64,000 nt of DNA from Flavobacterium saccharophilum (GCF_900142735.1 NZ_FRBY01000002.1:558001-622000); one strand, 5' to 3'; shown: positions 43,039-51,676, numbered from the stretch's first letter. The notes: generated by a model not told the origin, from the sequence alone. Made by a program: numbers and translations.

Positions 43039-44205
43039 CTAAAAATTTCCTTCTGAACCGCCTCCGCTATAGCCTCCTCCTCCAAATTCCATTGGAGAAC
43101 TTTCCGGCTTTACGCCTGGTTTCATTCCGAAAGTTGATGCTACAATTAAGGCTTCAGCATTTAAAAGTGCATTTGAATGATTAATTCTATCTGGTTTAAA
43201 AGTCAAACCTCTTTCTTTCTCTTTCAATTTCTTTATGGAGAAATAAGCTATTGCAAATAACACTACTCCGCCAAGTGTTAGTGCTACTTCAATTGGTAAA
43301 ACGGAATGATAAAATCGAATGGTATAAATTGAAAACCCAATAGCTAAGAAGCTTATCCAAAGCATAATTCTGTCTTTCGTTTTTAAGGCTTGTACCAAAT
43401 AAATAATCGGAACAATCAGCGTGAAAGCATAAAAGAAATAAGCAAACGGAATATCAGTTCCCGGAAGAATTTCATTTCCTAAAAGCATAATTGAAAGCTC
43501 TCTTACGACCAAATAATTACATGAAAGATAGAACAGAATTAAACAGAAACTATTAGCCAACAAAAGACCGTTGTAATAATAGCTTTCCGTAAGACTATGG
43601 ATTGATTTTTTAGTAGAGAAGTAAAAACCAGCAGCAGAAATCATTGCTGCAAAAGGCAAAATTGTTTTTCCGATTTCACCAAATTCAAATAAGCCATAGA
43701 ATAAAACTGCGCAGCTTGCTAAACAAAAAACCAGTAATGAAGGTAAATGTAAGTAGCGCCTGTACATTACAAATGCTGCAATTGCCATGAAAATAGCAAT
43801 TATCAATTCATATCCATCCGTTGTAATTCCGATAGCGAAACCTACGTTTAAAATCGCTCCCAAAATAAAAGCATCATCCAAACCGTGCCCGTAATATTTT
43901 TGATTGGCTAAAAATTCTGCTCCGGCAAAACCAACTCCGGCAAAAATATAGCAACAGATTTTGAAATATAATTCATCGCCCACCATTCCAACTATCGAAA
44001 TAGCTCCACATATCGATCCGTATAAAAATGACCCCAACAGAAAAAACCCTAATCGTACCAGAATATACTTTTGGTTTTTAAAATCAGGCAATTGCTTTTT
44101 TATTAAATCTTTTTGCTCTTTGCTGATAAAACCAGCATTTTGCAATGAATTTGCTTCTTCCAATAAAGCCAAATCGTCCAATAATTGTTTATCGTGTGCT
44201 ATCAT
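43039..44205 (-). CDS. Polytopic membrane protein with glycine-rich tail
   Basis: A 388-residue protein of unknown function. A soluble N-terminus (LLDDLALLEEANSLQNAGFISKEQKDLIKKQ) resembles the DUF2157 start of its upstream partner. About eleven hydrophobic helices follow, then a cytoplasmic tail ending PMEFGGGGYSGGGSEGNF, like the Gly/Ser tails of TPM-domain membrane proteins. Its start overlaps the stop of the upstream gene by 4 nt, so the two are coupled and probably form one complex. Confidence 0.75.
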   Translation of the reverse strand: MIAHDKQLLDDLALLEEANSLQNAGFISKEQKDLIKKQLPDFKNQKYILVRLGFFLLGSFLYGSICGAISIVGMVGDELYFKICCYIFAGVGFAGAEFLANQKYYGHGLDDAFILGAILNVGFAIGITTDGYELIIAIFMAIAAFVMYRRYLHLPSLLVFCLASCAVLFYGLFEFGEIGKTILPFAAMISAAGFYFSTKKSIHSLTESYYYNGLLLANSFCLILFYLSCNYLVVRELSIMLLGNEILPGTDIPFAYFFYAFTLIVPIIYLVQALKTKDRIMLWISFLAIGFSIYTIRFYHSVLPIEVALTLGGVVLFAIAYFSIKKLKEKERGLTFKPDRINHSNALLNAEALIVASTFGMKPGVKPESSPMEFGGGGYSGGGSEGNF

Positions 44206-45200
44206 TCGGTTATTTCTTTATGGAAGTTTTTAATCAATTTAATAAATAGTACTATCGAGCCGATAAAATAGACTGGCAGCATAAAAACAAACAATTCCCA
44301 AATACCAGAGAAATCTACTAAATCTAAAATTCGAAAGAAGAATATATTCAACCCAATATAAGCATAAATGATCATAAAAACATACAATGACATTGCTTTG
44401 GTTTCATGGCTCACTTTATAAAAATAATAGGATGAAGCAGCTAAAACCAATCCAAAAAGCATCCAAATTCCATCATAATCGGAATCTGTCAAATTACTAA
44501 TTGATGCTATACTTATTAAATGCAAGGCAAAAGTTAAATAGATGAAATTAAAATGTGTTTTTAAATTTGTTCTGGAACTGTAAATTGTCCATAAAATAAG
44601 TAAACCTCCCAGTATGATAGCAGAATAGCTAAGTGTTTCATTCGAATAAAAATCATTATGTAATAAATCCTGAGGTGTCACAGAAAGCCCGATATAGGCA
44701 GCTAAACCCGTAATTGCTATAGTTAAAACGCTTTTATTATCGAAATAATAAGCACAAAAGAAACTTATTAGAGTTGGAATTAAAGTTGCCAAATCATAAT
44801 TAGTTCCGAAAGGTTTATATTGAAATTGAAGATAGCCAATAAAAATACAGGTTAAAATATTAGCCGCTAAAACCAAATATTCCAGAAATGGGCTCTCAAA
44901 AACGGTTTCTGTTTTTTGAAATCCCTTGGATTTTTTAAAGCAATAGTAGAAACAAACTGCAATTACAATAAGTAATATTGAGAGAATTGCGATATGACCA
45001 ATAGTATCTATGTTTTCATAAATTAAAATCCCTATTCCGGAAGTAAAAAGTAACACAGATAGATACAGGAAAAGTTTCAGTTCTGCATTCAATGAGAAAA
45101 TATTCAGGTTTCGATAAGCTTTAATTTCCTGATATTGATTTTCGGTAATTAGATTCTTATCCAGAAGCGATTGGGTCGCCTGGTCATCAAACTTATTCAT
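44202..45200 (-). CDS. DUF2157-type membrane protein
   Basis: A 332-residue protein. The N-terminal soluble segment (SLLDKNLITENQYQEIKAYRNLNIFSLNAELKLFLYLSVLLFTSGIGILIYENIDTIGH) fits DUF2157. About ten hydrophobic helices follow. No enzymatic motif is seen. It is the first gene of a two-gene unit with the 388-residue partner, lying downstream of the arginine operon and separated from it by a strong terminator at 45301. Confidence 0.75.
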   Translation of the reverse strand: MNKFDDQATQSLLDKNLITENQYQEIKAYRNLNIFSLNAELKLFLYLSVLLFTSGIGILIYENIDTIGHIAILSILLIVIAVCFYYCFKKSKGFQKTETVFESPFLEYLVLAANILTCIFIGYLQFQYKPFGTNYDLATLIPTLISFFCAYYFDNKSVLTIAITGLAAYIGLSVTPQDLLHNDFYSNETLSYSAIILGGLLILWTIYSSRTNLKTHFNFIYLTFALHLISIASISNLTDSDYDGIWMLFGLVLAASSYYFYKVSHETKAMSLYVFMIIYAYIGLNIFFFRILDLVDFSGIWELFVFMLPVYFIGSIVLFIKLIKNFHKEITE

Positions 45201-45300
45201 GTTTTGGTTTTATAAATAGCAAATCAAAAATAGTCTTTTTTTGATTGATTAAAGACTATTTTTTAATACGGAAAATCTTTCTTTAAAATTTAATGCATAA

Positions 45301-45337
45301 AAAAACCGATTTGTATATCACTACAAATCGGTTTTTT
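45301..45337 (-). terminator. Terminator at the end of the arginine/proline operon
   Basis: AAAAACCGATTTGTA (45301-45315) pairs with TACAAATCGGTTTTT (45322-45336); T-runs on both strands. It lies 20 nt past the argH stop. Confidence 0.92.
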
Positions 45338-45356
45338 ATTTAAAAGTATAACTTTA

Positions 45357-46637
45357 TTAAAAAGCCACTTTCATTTTATTTTTAATAGCATCTAAACACA
45401 GATTATTTATACTGCCTTCGTGTGTGTGTTTTGTTTCTTTTGGAGATTGATAAGTTCCTGCTTCCAATTGTTCTGCAACAGCTTTGTAAGCATCTCTAAA
45501 CGGCATTCCAGCCACAACCATTTCGTTTAAAGTATCAACCGTAAACAAATAATCGTATTTTTTATCTTTTAAAATATTGTCTTTAACTGTAATATCTTTT
45601 ACAGAGAAAATTGCAATATCTAAACAAGCTTTAAGGTTTTGAAGTGCCGGAAATAAACCTTCTTTTAAAAGTTGTAAATCTCTATGATAACCACTTGGCA
45701 AATTATTTGTGATTAAAGTGATTTCGTATGGAAGCGCCTGAATCTTGTTACATTTTCCTCTGATCAATTCGAACACATCTGGGTTTTTCTTGTGAGGCAT
45801 AATGCTTGAACCTGTTGTAAGATGAGCTGGCAAACTAATGAAATCAAAATTCTGACTCATATACAAACAAACGTCCATTGCAAATTTCGATAACGTTGCT
45901 GCTACACTACTCATGGCAAAAGCAACGGTTTTCTCTGCTTTTCCACGGCTCATTTGTGCGGCAACCGCATTGAATTTTAACGTTTCAAAACCTAATTCCT
46001 GTGTTGTAAAAGTTCTGTTTATTGGGAAAGAACTTCCGTAACCTGCCGCAGATCCTAACGGATTTTGGTCCACAACTTTAGACGCTGCATTCAACATTGT
46101 AATATCATCAATTAAGCTTTCAGCGTAAGCAGAAAACCACATTCCGAATGACGATGGCATCGCAATTTGCAAATGCGTATAACCTGGTAATAAAACATTT
46201 TGGTGTTTTTCTGCCGATTCCATTAACAAGTCAAACAATGTTTTTACCTGCTCTTTTATTGCTTTTAATTCATCTTTTAAATACAAATGAACATCAACTA
46301 AAACCTGATCGTTACGAGAACGTGCCGTGTGGATTTTCTTTCCGGCATCGCCCAATTTTACCGTTAACAGATATTCGATTTTAGAATGTACATCTTCAAA
46401 ACTGTCTTCAATTTCGAAATTTCCAACTACGATATCTGCAATAATATCGTTTAATGCATCAACCAAAGAAGTTGTTTCTTCTGAAGTCAATAAGCCAATT
46501 TTCCCCAGCATTTTAGCGTGTGCGATTGAACCTAAAGCATCGTATTTTGCTAGAACTAAATCTAATTCACGATCGTTTCCAACTGTGAAGTGTTCGATTT
46601 GTTTGTCTGTTGGTATTCCTTTTTCCCAAAGTTTCAT
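45357..46637 (-). CDS. argH: Argininosuccinate lyase
   Basis: Last step of arginine synthesis: argininosuccinate to arginine plus fumarate. 426 residues of the fumarase/aspartase superfamily. Motifs are RSRNDQVLVDVHLYLKDEL (about 105-123), PGYTHLQIAMPSSFGMW (catalytic His) and the signature GSSIMPHKKNPDVFELIRG (catalytic Ser loop). Last gene of the operon, 254 nt after the deacylase gene; a structured repeat element and a 25-bp direct repeat fill that gap. Confidence 0.96.
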   Translation of the reverse strand: MKLWEKGIPTDKQIEHFTVGNDRELDLVLAKYDALGSIAHAKMLGKIGLLTSEETTSLVDALNDIIADIVVGNFEIEDSFEDVHSKIEYLLTVKLGDAGKKIHTARSRNDQVLVDVHLYLKDELKAIKEQVKTLFDLLMESAEKHQNVLLPGYTHLQIAMPSSFGMWFSAYAESLIDDITMLNAASKVVDQNPLGSAAGYGSSFPINRTFTTQELGFETLKFNAVAAQMSRGKAEKTVAFAMSSVAATLSKFAMDVCLYMSQNFDFISLPAHLTTGSSIMPHKKNPDVFELIRGKCNKIQALPYEITLITNNLPSGYHRDLQLLKEGLFPALQNLKACLDIAIFSVKDITVKDNILKDKKYDYLFTVDTLNEMVVAGMPFRDAYKAVAEQLEAGTYQSPKETKHTHEGSINNLCLDAIKNKMKVAF

Positions 46638-46646
46638 AACTTAGAT

Positions 46647-46698
46647 TTTTAGACTTCTTAGATTGTTAGATTTTTTTAGACTTCTTAGATTGTTAGAT
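46647..46698. repeat. 25-bp direct repeat upstream of argH
   Basis: The 25-nt unit beginning TTTTAGACTTCTTAGATTGT occurs at 46647-46671 and again, identical, at 46674-46698. It lies 10 nt before the argH start and could affect its translation. Confidence 0.8.
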
Positions 46699-46758
46699 CT
46701 TCTAAAGTTGATGTTTTCTAATTTACTCTGGATGTCATTGTTTATACTGTTCGTGTTT

Positions 46759-46886
46759 CTAGCCCCGATAGTAGTGGAAATCCTTTTGTGCCGGGGTTCG
46801 GCACAAAAGATTACTTCACTTAATTTTTATTTCAATCGGAGTTCAGTGAACTTCGTTTGAAACGGATAGCGGGATTAGCTCCTAAA
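46759..46886. ncRNA. Structured 'AGCCCCGAT..GCGGGA' element, copy 2
   Basis: It begins CTAGCCCCGATA and ends GGATAGCGGGATTAG, sharing these ends with 38317-38391. The inside differs: a perfect hairpin CTTTTGTGCCG-gggtt-CGGCACAAAAG, then a smaller stem AGTTC-agt-GAACT. It lies inside the arginine operon, between argE and argH, so it is transcribed at least in the minus direction. Candidate structured RNA or mobile repeat, possibly Flavo-1-like. Confidence 0.5.
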
Positions 46887-46891
46887 TAATT

Positions 46892-47962
46892 TTATAATTT
46901 AAAGAAATCGCTTAGTATTTTGATATACAATTCGACTCCTTCTTCAATTTCATTTACAAAAATAAATTCGTCTGCTGAATGTGACCGCAATGTTTCTCCT
47001 GGTCCTAATTTTAAAGACTGACAGCTTAAAACAGATTGATCCGAAAGTGTTGGCGAACCGTACGTTGTTCTTCCCAATGCGATTCCGGCCTGAACTAAAC
47101 CGTGCGCAACTGGAATAGACGAAGCGTTTAAATGCATAGATCTTGGTGTAACTTCAGCATTTACGTTTGCTTTAACAACTTCTAAAATTTCCGTATTTGA
47201 ATAACGATCGGTTACACGAATATCAACTACCAAATCACATTCTGATGGAACAACATTATGCTGTTTTCCTGCACTAATCTGTGTTACGGTCATTTTTACG
47301 GGACCTAAAACATCAGAAATTTTATCGAATTTATAGTTTTTAAACCATTCCATTACCGGAATTGATTTGTATAATGCATTATCATCGTTTTGGTGTGCAG
47401 CGTGACTTGCAGTTCCTTTTACTTTTACATCCAAAACCAACAAACCTTTTTCGGCAATGGCCAATTGCATTAATGTAGGTTCGCCTACAATGGCGCAATC
47501 TAATTCTGGTAAATGTTTTAAAACACTGTTTAAACCATTTTTACCGCTGCTTTCTTCTTCAGCGGAAGCTACAATTACCAAATTATGTGACAAGTTTTGA
47601 TTCTCATAAAAATGAACAAAAGTGGCCAAAAGCGAAACCAAACAGCCTCCGGCATCATTACTTCCTAAACCAAATAATTTTCCGTCTTTTTCAATCGCCT
47701 TAAACGGATCGTTAGTATAAGCCTGATTTGGTTTAACCGTGTCATGGTGAGAATTCAGTAAAAGTGTCGGTTTATTTTCGTCGAAATATTTATTGAAAGC
47801 CCACACATTATTATTTTCTCTTTTAAAAGGAATTTCGTTTTGATTGAACCAATTTTCTATTAAAAGCGCCGTTTGATCTTCTTCACTTGAAAATGAAGGC
47901 GTTTCAATTAGATTTCTTAATAGTTGTATGGCTTCTTTGGTAAGCGTTTCTATATTCTTCAT
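46892..47962 (-). CDS. argE: M20-family deacylase of arginine pathway (ArgE type)
   Basis: A di-zinc amidohydrolase that should remove the N-acyl group from acyl-citrulline or acyl-ornithine. 356 residues. Metal-ligand motifs are LLNSHHDTVKPN (first His and the Asp), GLGSNDAGGCL (bridging Asp), ASAEEESSGKNG (Glu pair) and VGEPT; the dimerisation domain lies at about 170-280. Because the operon has an N-acyl-ornithine carbamoyltransferase (ArgF'), the expected substrate is N-acyl-citrulline, probably succinyl. 216 nt separate it from argB; that gap contains a palindrome and a 'gccacgaatt' repeat. Confidence 0.88.
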   Translation of the reverse strand: MKNIETLTKEAIQLLRNLIETPSFSSEEDQTALLIENWFNQNEIPFKRENNNVWAFNKYFDENKPTLLLNSHHDTVKPNQAYTNDPFKAIEKDGKLFGLGSNDAGGCLVSLLATFVHFYENQNLSHNLVIVASAEEESSGKNGLNSVLKHLPELDCAIVGEPTLMQLAIAEKGLLVLDVKVKGTASHAAHQNDDNALYKSIPVMEWFKNYKFDKISDVLGPVKMTVTQISAGKQHNVVPSECDLVVDIRVTDRYSNTEILEVVKANVNAEVTPRSMHLNASSIPVAHGLVQAGIALGRTTYGSPTLSDQSVLSCQSLKLGPGETLRSHSADEFIFVNEIEEGVELYIKILSDFFKL

Positions 47963-47984
47963 AAGTGTAGTTTCTCTGCCACGA

Positions 47985-48002
47985 TCCCGATAGCTATCGG
48001 GA
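47985..48002. repeat. 18-bp palindrome TCCCGATAGCTATCGGGA, copy 3
   Basis: Identical to 31977-31994. It sits just upstream of the argE start codon, inside the operon transcript, flanked by 'gccacga' and 'cgaagtcac', again splitting another repeat. Confidence 0.85.
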
Positions 48003-48100
48003 CGAAGTCACAAAGTTTTTATTAAATCTGTGACATTTTTAATTTGCGCAAATTTCTTAAATTAATATTTAAAATGGCTTGAGCAATTGTGTTTTTTTTT

Positions 48101-48173
48101 GCCACGAATTACACAAATTTTCGCTAATTTTTTTTAAAATTTTAATTCGTGAAAATTCGTGAAATTCATGGCA
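48101..48173. repeat. 'gccacgaatt..aattcgtg..atggca' inverted repeat
   Basis: The left half 'gccacgaattacacaaattttcg' and right half 'cgtgaaaattcgtgaaattcatggc' are imperfect reverse complements around an AT-rich loop, between argB and argE. A dispersed-element type distinct from the 'cgcaaag' family. Confidence 0.6.
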
Positions 48174-48178
48174 GCATT

Positions 48179-48955
48179 TTATAACGTAATTGTAGTATGC
48201 AAAACATCAGGATTTTGCAACATCTTGTGATGTCCAATTTTGATTTTTTGAACACCTCTTGACAAGCTGTTAAAACAATTATCTAATTTCGGAATCATTC
48301 CGGAATGGATTACTTTTTCCTCTTTTAACTTGTTGTATAAAGCTTCGTTTATTTCTGTAATTACAGAAGAATCATCTTCTGAATCTTGTAAAACGCCTTG
48401 TTTTTCAAAACAGTATGTTAGCGTAACATCAAAAACTGCAGACAACGCGATTGATAATTCGCTTGCAATGGTATCGGCATTTGTGTTTAATAACTGACCG
48501 TTTTTATCGTGTGTAATCGCGCAGAAAACAGGAACAATTCCGTTTTCAAGTAAGGTTTTTAATAAAGCTGTATTTACTTGTTTTACATCGCCTACAAATC
48601 CGTAATCAATTGTTGGATGGTTTCTTTTGGTTGATTGAATCAAATTCCCATCAGCTCCGGAAAACCCCATTGCATTGCTGTCTTTTGCCTGTAATTGTGC
48701 TACAATATCTTTATTGATTTGTCCTGCGTAAATCATAACCACAACATCAAGCATTGGAGCATCTGTAATTCGGCGTCCATCAATCATTTGAGGAACTAAA
48801 CCAATGCTCTGCGCCATTTTTGTAGCCGATTTTCCACCGCCATGAACCAAAACTTTATATCCTTCGATCTTAGAAAAATCAGTTAAAAACTGTTCTAATT
48901 CAGTTGGATTGTCGATTATATTTCCACCAATTTTTATTACGGTAACTTCTTTCAT
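48179..48955 (-). CDS. argB: Acetylglutamate kinase-type enzyme
   Basis: Phosphorylates the gamma carboxyl of N-acylglutamate with ATP. 258 residues from ATG 48955 (MKEVTVIKIGGNIID); an upstream reading adds only non-conserved residues. Motifs are KIGGN at the start, VHGGGKSATKMAQ (acyl-glutamate site), GFSGADGN and NTNADTIASELSIAL (nucleotide site). It is shorter than arginine-inhibited NAGKs, as it lacks their N-terminal helix, so allosteric inhibition by arginine is unlikely. Whether it takes acetyl- or succinyl-glutamate is open. Confidence 0.94.
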   Translation of the reverse strand: MKEVTVIKIGGNIIDNPTELEQFLTDFSKIEGYKVLVHGGGKSATKMAQSIGLVPQMIDGRRITDAPMLDVVVMIYAGQINKDIVAQLQAKDSNAMGFSGADGNLIQSTKRNHPTIDYGFVGDVKQVNTALLKTLLENGIVPVFCAITHDKNGQLLNTNADTIASELSIALSAVFDVTLTYCFEKQGVLQDSEDDSSVITEINEALYNKLKEEKVIHSGMIPKLDNCFNSLSRGVQKIKIGHHKMLQNPDVLHTTITL

Positions 48956-48956
48956 G

Positions 48957-49045
48957 AGGTTCAAAGGTTCAGAGGAACAAAGGGACAAAGTTTAGATCCA
49001 GTTTATAAACCTCTGAACCTTTGCAACTTTGAACCTTTGCACCTT
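48957..49045. repeat. 'ggttcaaagg..caaagggacaaag' dispersed repeat, copy 4
   Basis: 'ggttcaaaggttcagaggaacaaagggacaaag', then 'aacctctgaacctttgcaactttgaacctttgcacc' in opposite sense, fold into one long imperfect hairpin between argF' and argB. Same family as 7371-7751. Confidence 0.7.
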
Positions 49046-49048
49046 TAT

Positions 49049-49996
49049 TTACAATTTCTTTAAAATCTTCTGTAAAACTAATTGTGCTGAATACGTTCTG
49101 TTATTTGCTTGCTGAATTACGATTGAATTCTCGCTGTCAATTACTTCGTCGCTTACAATTACGTTACGACGAACCGGAAGACAATGCATAAACTTTCCGT
49201 TGTTGGTCAAAGCCATTTTTTCAGCAGTAACCGTCCAGCTTGGGTCGATGTTGGTTACTTTTCCGTAATCGTTGAAGTTACTCCAGTTTTTCACGTAAAC
49301 AAAATCGGCATTTTCGAAGGCTTTATTTTGATCGTATTCAATTTTACAATCTTTTGTGATTTCCGGACTCAATTCATAACCTTCAGGATGTGTAATTACA
49401 AAATCCATGTCTTTTTGCAATTGCATCATTTCTACGAATGAATTGGCAACTGCTTGTGGTAACGCTTTTGGATGTGGCGCCCAGGAAAGTACTACTTTCG
49501 GTTTGTGTTTCGTTTTGTACTCTTCCATTGTAATAGCATCAGCTAAAGACTGAAGCGGATGACGAACAGCACTTTCCATGTTTACGATTGGTACAGTTGC
49601 GTGTTTCAGAAATCCTGAAATTACTGTTTCAGCATAATCTTTTTCTTTGTCGGCCAAACCTGCAAAAGCACGAATTGCGATAATGTCACAATATTGAGAT
49701 ACTACTTCAGCAGCTTCCTTAATATGTTCTGAAGCTCCAGAATTCATAACAGCGCCGTCTTCGAACTCTAATGTCCAGCCTTCGTTGGTAAAATTCATCA
49801 CCATAACATTCATTCCTAAATTTAAAGCTGCTTTTTGAGTACTCAAACGCGTTCTTAAACTCGGATTAAAGAATAACATCCCTAATGTTTTATTCTTTCC
49901 TAAACTTTGATTTTTAAGCGGATTCTTTTTGATTTTTAATGCGCTTTTTACCCATTTTGATAATGAGTTGATATCTTGAATTGAAATATAATTCAT
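49049..49996 (-). CDS. argF': N-acyl-ornithine carbamoyltransferase (succinyl type predicted)
   Basis: Carbamoylates N-acyl-ornithine instead of free ornithine. 315 residues from ATG 49996 (MNYISIQDINSL). The carbamoyl-phosphate loop FFNPSLRTRLSTQ (42-54) and the C-terminal FMHCLPVRRN are clear, and the HPLQSLAD motif is present. The residue that separates Xanthomonas acetyl-ornithine enzymes (Glu) from Bacteroides fragilis succinyl-ornithine enzymes (Pro) is Ser89 here, in MNSGASEHI. From memory, swapping that Glu to Ser turns the acetyl enzyme into a succinyl one, so I predict succinyl-ornithine. Confidence 0.92.
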   Translation of the reverse strand: MNYISIQDINSLSKWVKSALKIKKNPLKNQSLGKNKTLGMLFFNPSLRTRLSTQKAALNLGMNVMVMNFTNEGWTLEFEDGAVMNSGASEHIKEAAEVVSQYCDIIAIRAFAGLADKEKDYAETVISGFLKHATVPIVNMESAVRHPLQSLADAITMEEYKTKHKPKVVLSWAPHPKALPQAVANSFVEMMQLQKDMDFVITHPEGYELSPEITKDCKIEYDQNKAFENADFVYVKNWSNFNDYGKVTNIDPSWTVTAEKMALTNNGKFMHCLPVRRNVIVSDEVIDSENSIVIQQANNRTYSAQLVLQKILKKL

Positions 49997-50012
49997 AGTT
50001 TTTTCTTTAAAA

Positions 50013-50870
50013 TTATTTATGAGCATTGCTCTTTTTTTTCTTGATTCTTAAAATGGTATGTATTGTTGCTAGATAGAAATTAAATATCCAACTATACCAA
50101 ATCGCTTTATCATATCCGTTTTTTTGATCTAAATTATGATGACGAATTCCAAAATTATTTGCGATACTAAAAATATCATTTTCATCTTTTTTATTCAAAA
50201 ACTCCTTTATATCTTTTCTTAAAAATTCTAAAATGTCCGCTAGTTCTCGAATAGCATCTTTTCTATCTTCGAGCGTTGATTTATGTTGCCGAAATTTCAC
50301 AATAGCAAGACTCAATTTATTTTTAATATTTTCTAAATCATCAGTTGGAATGCTTGCATTATATAAAGTAGAAAGACCTTCATCTACCAAATTTAAAATC
50401 TCTCCTTTATCAGAAATCTCAAAACCATCTTTATAATCTCTTAATAAAGGATTAAACAGTTCTCTAAAATACTTTTTACCTTCATTGTCATCAAATTTTG
50501 AATAATGATAACCACAACTATAGCCAAACCCTAAATCATGAAAATCTCGTTCTAAACCTTTTGAACAATAGTCGTGAAGAAATTCTAAAATATCAAACAA
50601 GTCATCTTCGCTGTAATTTTCAATTTTTTCATTAACTGGATATAGATTATTTTTTCTTAAATTAATAAACATAAGTAAAGAAATATCTGGACCTAATTCT
50701 CCTGCAATAAATCCATCTGAACAATTAATTCCCAAGTACTTTTGAAAATATCCATTCTCAGTTAACATAGTATAAATTGCCAAAGATAATTCCTTTAATT
50801 TATCAAAAGTCATATTGCTTTCCGGTAAAACAATACCCCTTCTCCTTGAAAAAGATTCTCTTCTTATCAT
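50013..50870 (-). CDS. Unknown 285-aa protein with HEPN/abortive-infection-like C-terminus
   Basis: It is embedded in the arginine operon but has no evident biosynthetic role. It is largely alpha-helical and soluble. Residues about 20-150 (TFDKLKELSLAIYTMLTENGYFQKYLGI.. SEDDLFDILEFLHDYCSK) form one region. The C-terminal third (KDAIRELADILEFLRKDIKEFL..KKDENDIFSIANNFGIRHHNLDQ.. YDKAIWYSWIFNFYLATIHTILRIKKKK) has an R-H-H motif and a long hydrophobic helix, like abortive-infection or HEPN-type proteins. That comparison is by eye only. It starts 34 nt after proB and ends 16 nt before argF', so it is co-transcribed. Confidence 0.7.
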   Translation of the reverse strand: MIRRESFSRRRGIVLPESNMTFDKLKELSLAIYTMLTENGYFQKYLGINCSDGFIAGELGPDISLLMFINLRKNNLYPVNEKIENYSEDDLFDILEFLHDYCSKGLERDFHDLGFGYSCGYHYSKFDDNEGKKYFRELFNPLLRDYKDGFEISDKGEILNLVDEGLSTLYNASIPTDDLENIKNKLSLAIVKFRQHKSTLEDRKDAIRELADILEFLRKDIKEFLNKKDENDIFSIANNFGIRHHNLDQKNGYDKAIWYSWIFNFYLATIHTILRIKKKKSNAHK

Positions 50871-50904
50871 TACATTTATTTATAAATAACTATTAAAAAA
50901 CTTT

Positions 50905-51666
50905 CTAAATAATCTTTGTAAAAGGAATTTCTCCTTCTAATGCCTTTAAAATAAAATTATCATTTAATCCGTTGACGATCCAGGTTTCGATGTTTGCTGC
51001 TTTTGCGATTCCGGCGGCTTCGATTTTGGATTGCATTCCTCCTGTTCCGTGTGATGATTTAGATTCGCCGATTTCTTTTTCTAAAACCTGTAAATCATTT
51101 ACTAATTTTATCGTTTCGGGATTTTCATTGTGAATAGAATCTTTAGTATAAATACCGTTTGTATTAGTCGCAATAATCAGAATGTCAACATTTAAAAGAA
51201 CCGCTGTTAACGCTGCTAATTTGTCGTTATCTCCAAACCGGATCTCATCTGTGGCAACGGTGTCATTTTCATTGATTATCGGAATGTAATTATTCTCCAC
51301 CAAAACATTAATGGTATTGACAATGTTCACTTTTGACTGCTGTTTTTCAAAATCGGAATAAGACAGTAAACATTGTGATGTCAATAAACCTAAATCGCTG
51401 AAATTTTCGTGGAAAATCCGCATTAAATGGGGCTGACCAATCGATGCTAAAGCTTGTTTCAAAGCAATTTCTTTTCCTTTACTTTCCAGTTTTACAAACT
51501 GCTTTGCGGCTGCAATTGCTCCTGAACTTACAATTACAAATTCGTAATCTTTATTCAAAGCGGCAATCTGCATACCAATATCTTCAATCTTTCCCCGCGA
51601 AATATGGTTGGTTTCCTTGGTTAAAGTATTACTTCCTATTTTTAATAAAATCCTCTTTTTCCCCAT
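50905..51666 (-). CDS. proB: Glutamate 5-kinase, short form without PUA
   Basis: First step of proline synthesis: ATP-dependent phosphorylation of glutamate. 253 residues of the amino-acid-kinase fold: KRILLKIGSNTLTKE, FVIVSSGAIAAAKQF, NENDTVATDEIRFGDNDKLAA, and GTGGMQSKIEAAGIA. The C-terminal PUA domain of E. coli ProB is missing, which is common in short forms. It lies 118 nt after proA; that gap holds an 'accgcaaag' repeat. Confidence 0.94.
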   Translation of the reverse strand: MGKKRILLKIGSNTLTKETNHISRGKIEDIGMQIAALNKDYEFVIVSSGAIAAAKQFVKLESKGKEIALKQALASIGQPHLMRIFHENFSDLGLLTSQCLLSYSDFEKQQSKVNIVNTINVLVENNYIPIINENDTVATDEIRFGDNDKLAALTAVLLNVDILIIATNTNGIYTKDSIHNENPETIKLVNDLQVLEKEIGESKSSHGTGGMQSKIEAAGIAKAANIETWIVNGLNDNFILKALEGEIPFTKII

Positions 51667-51676
51667 TGTTGTTGTT

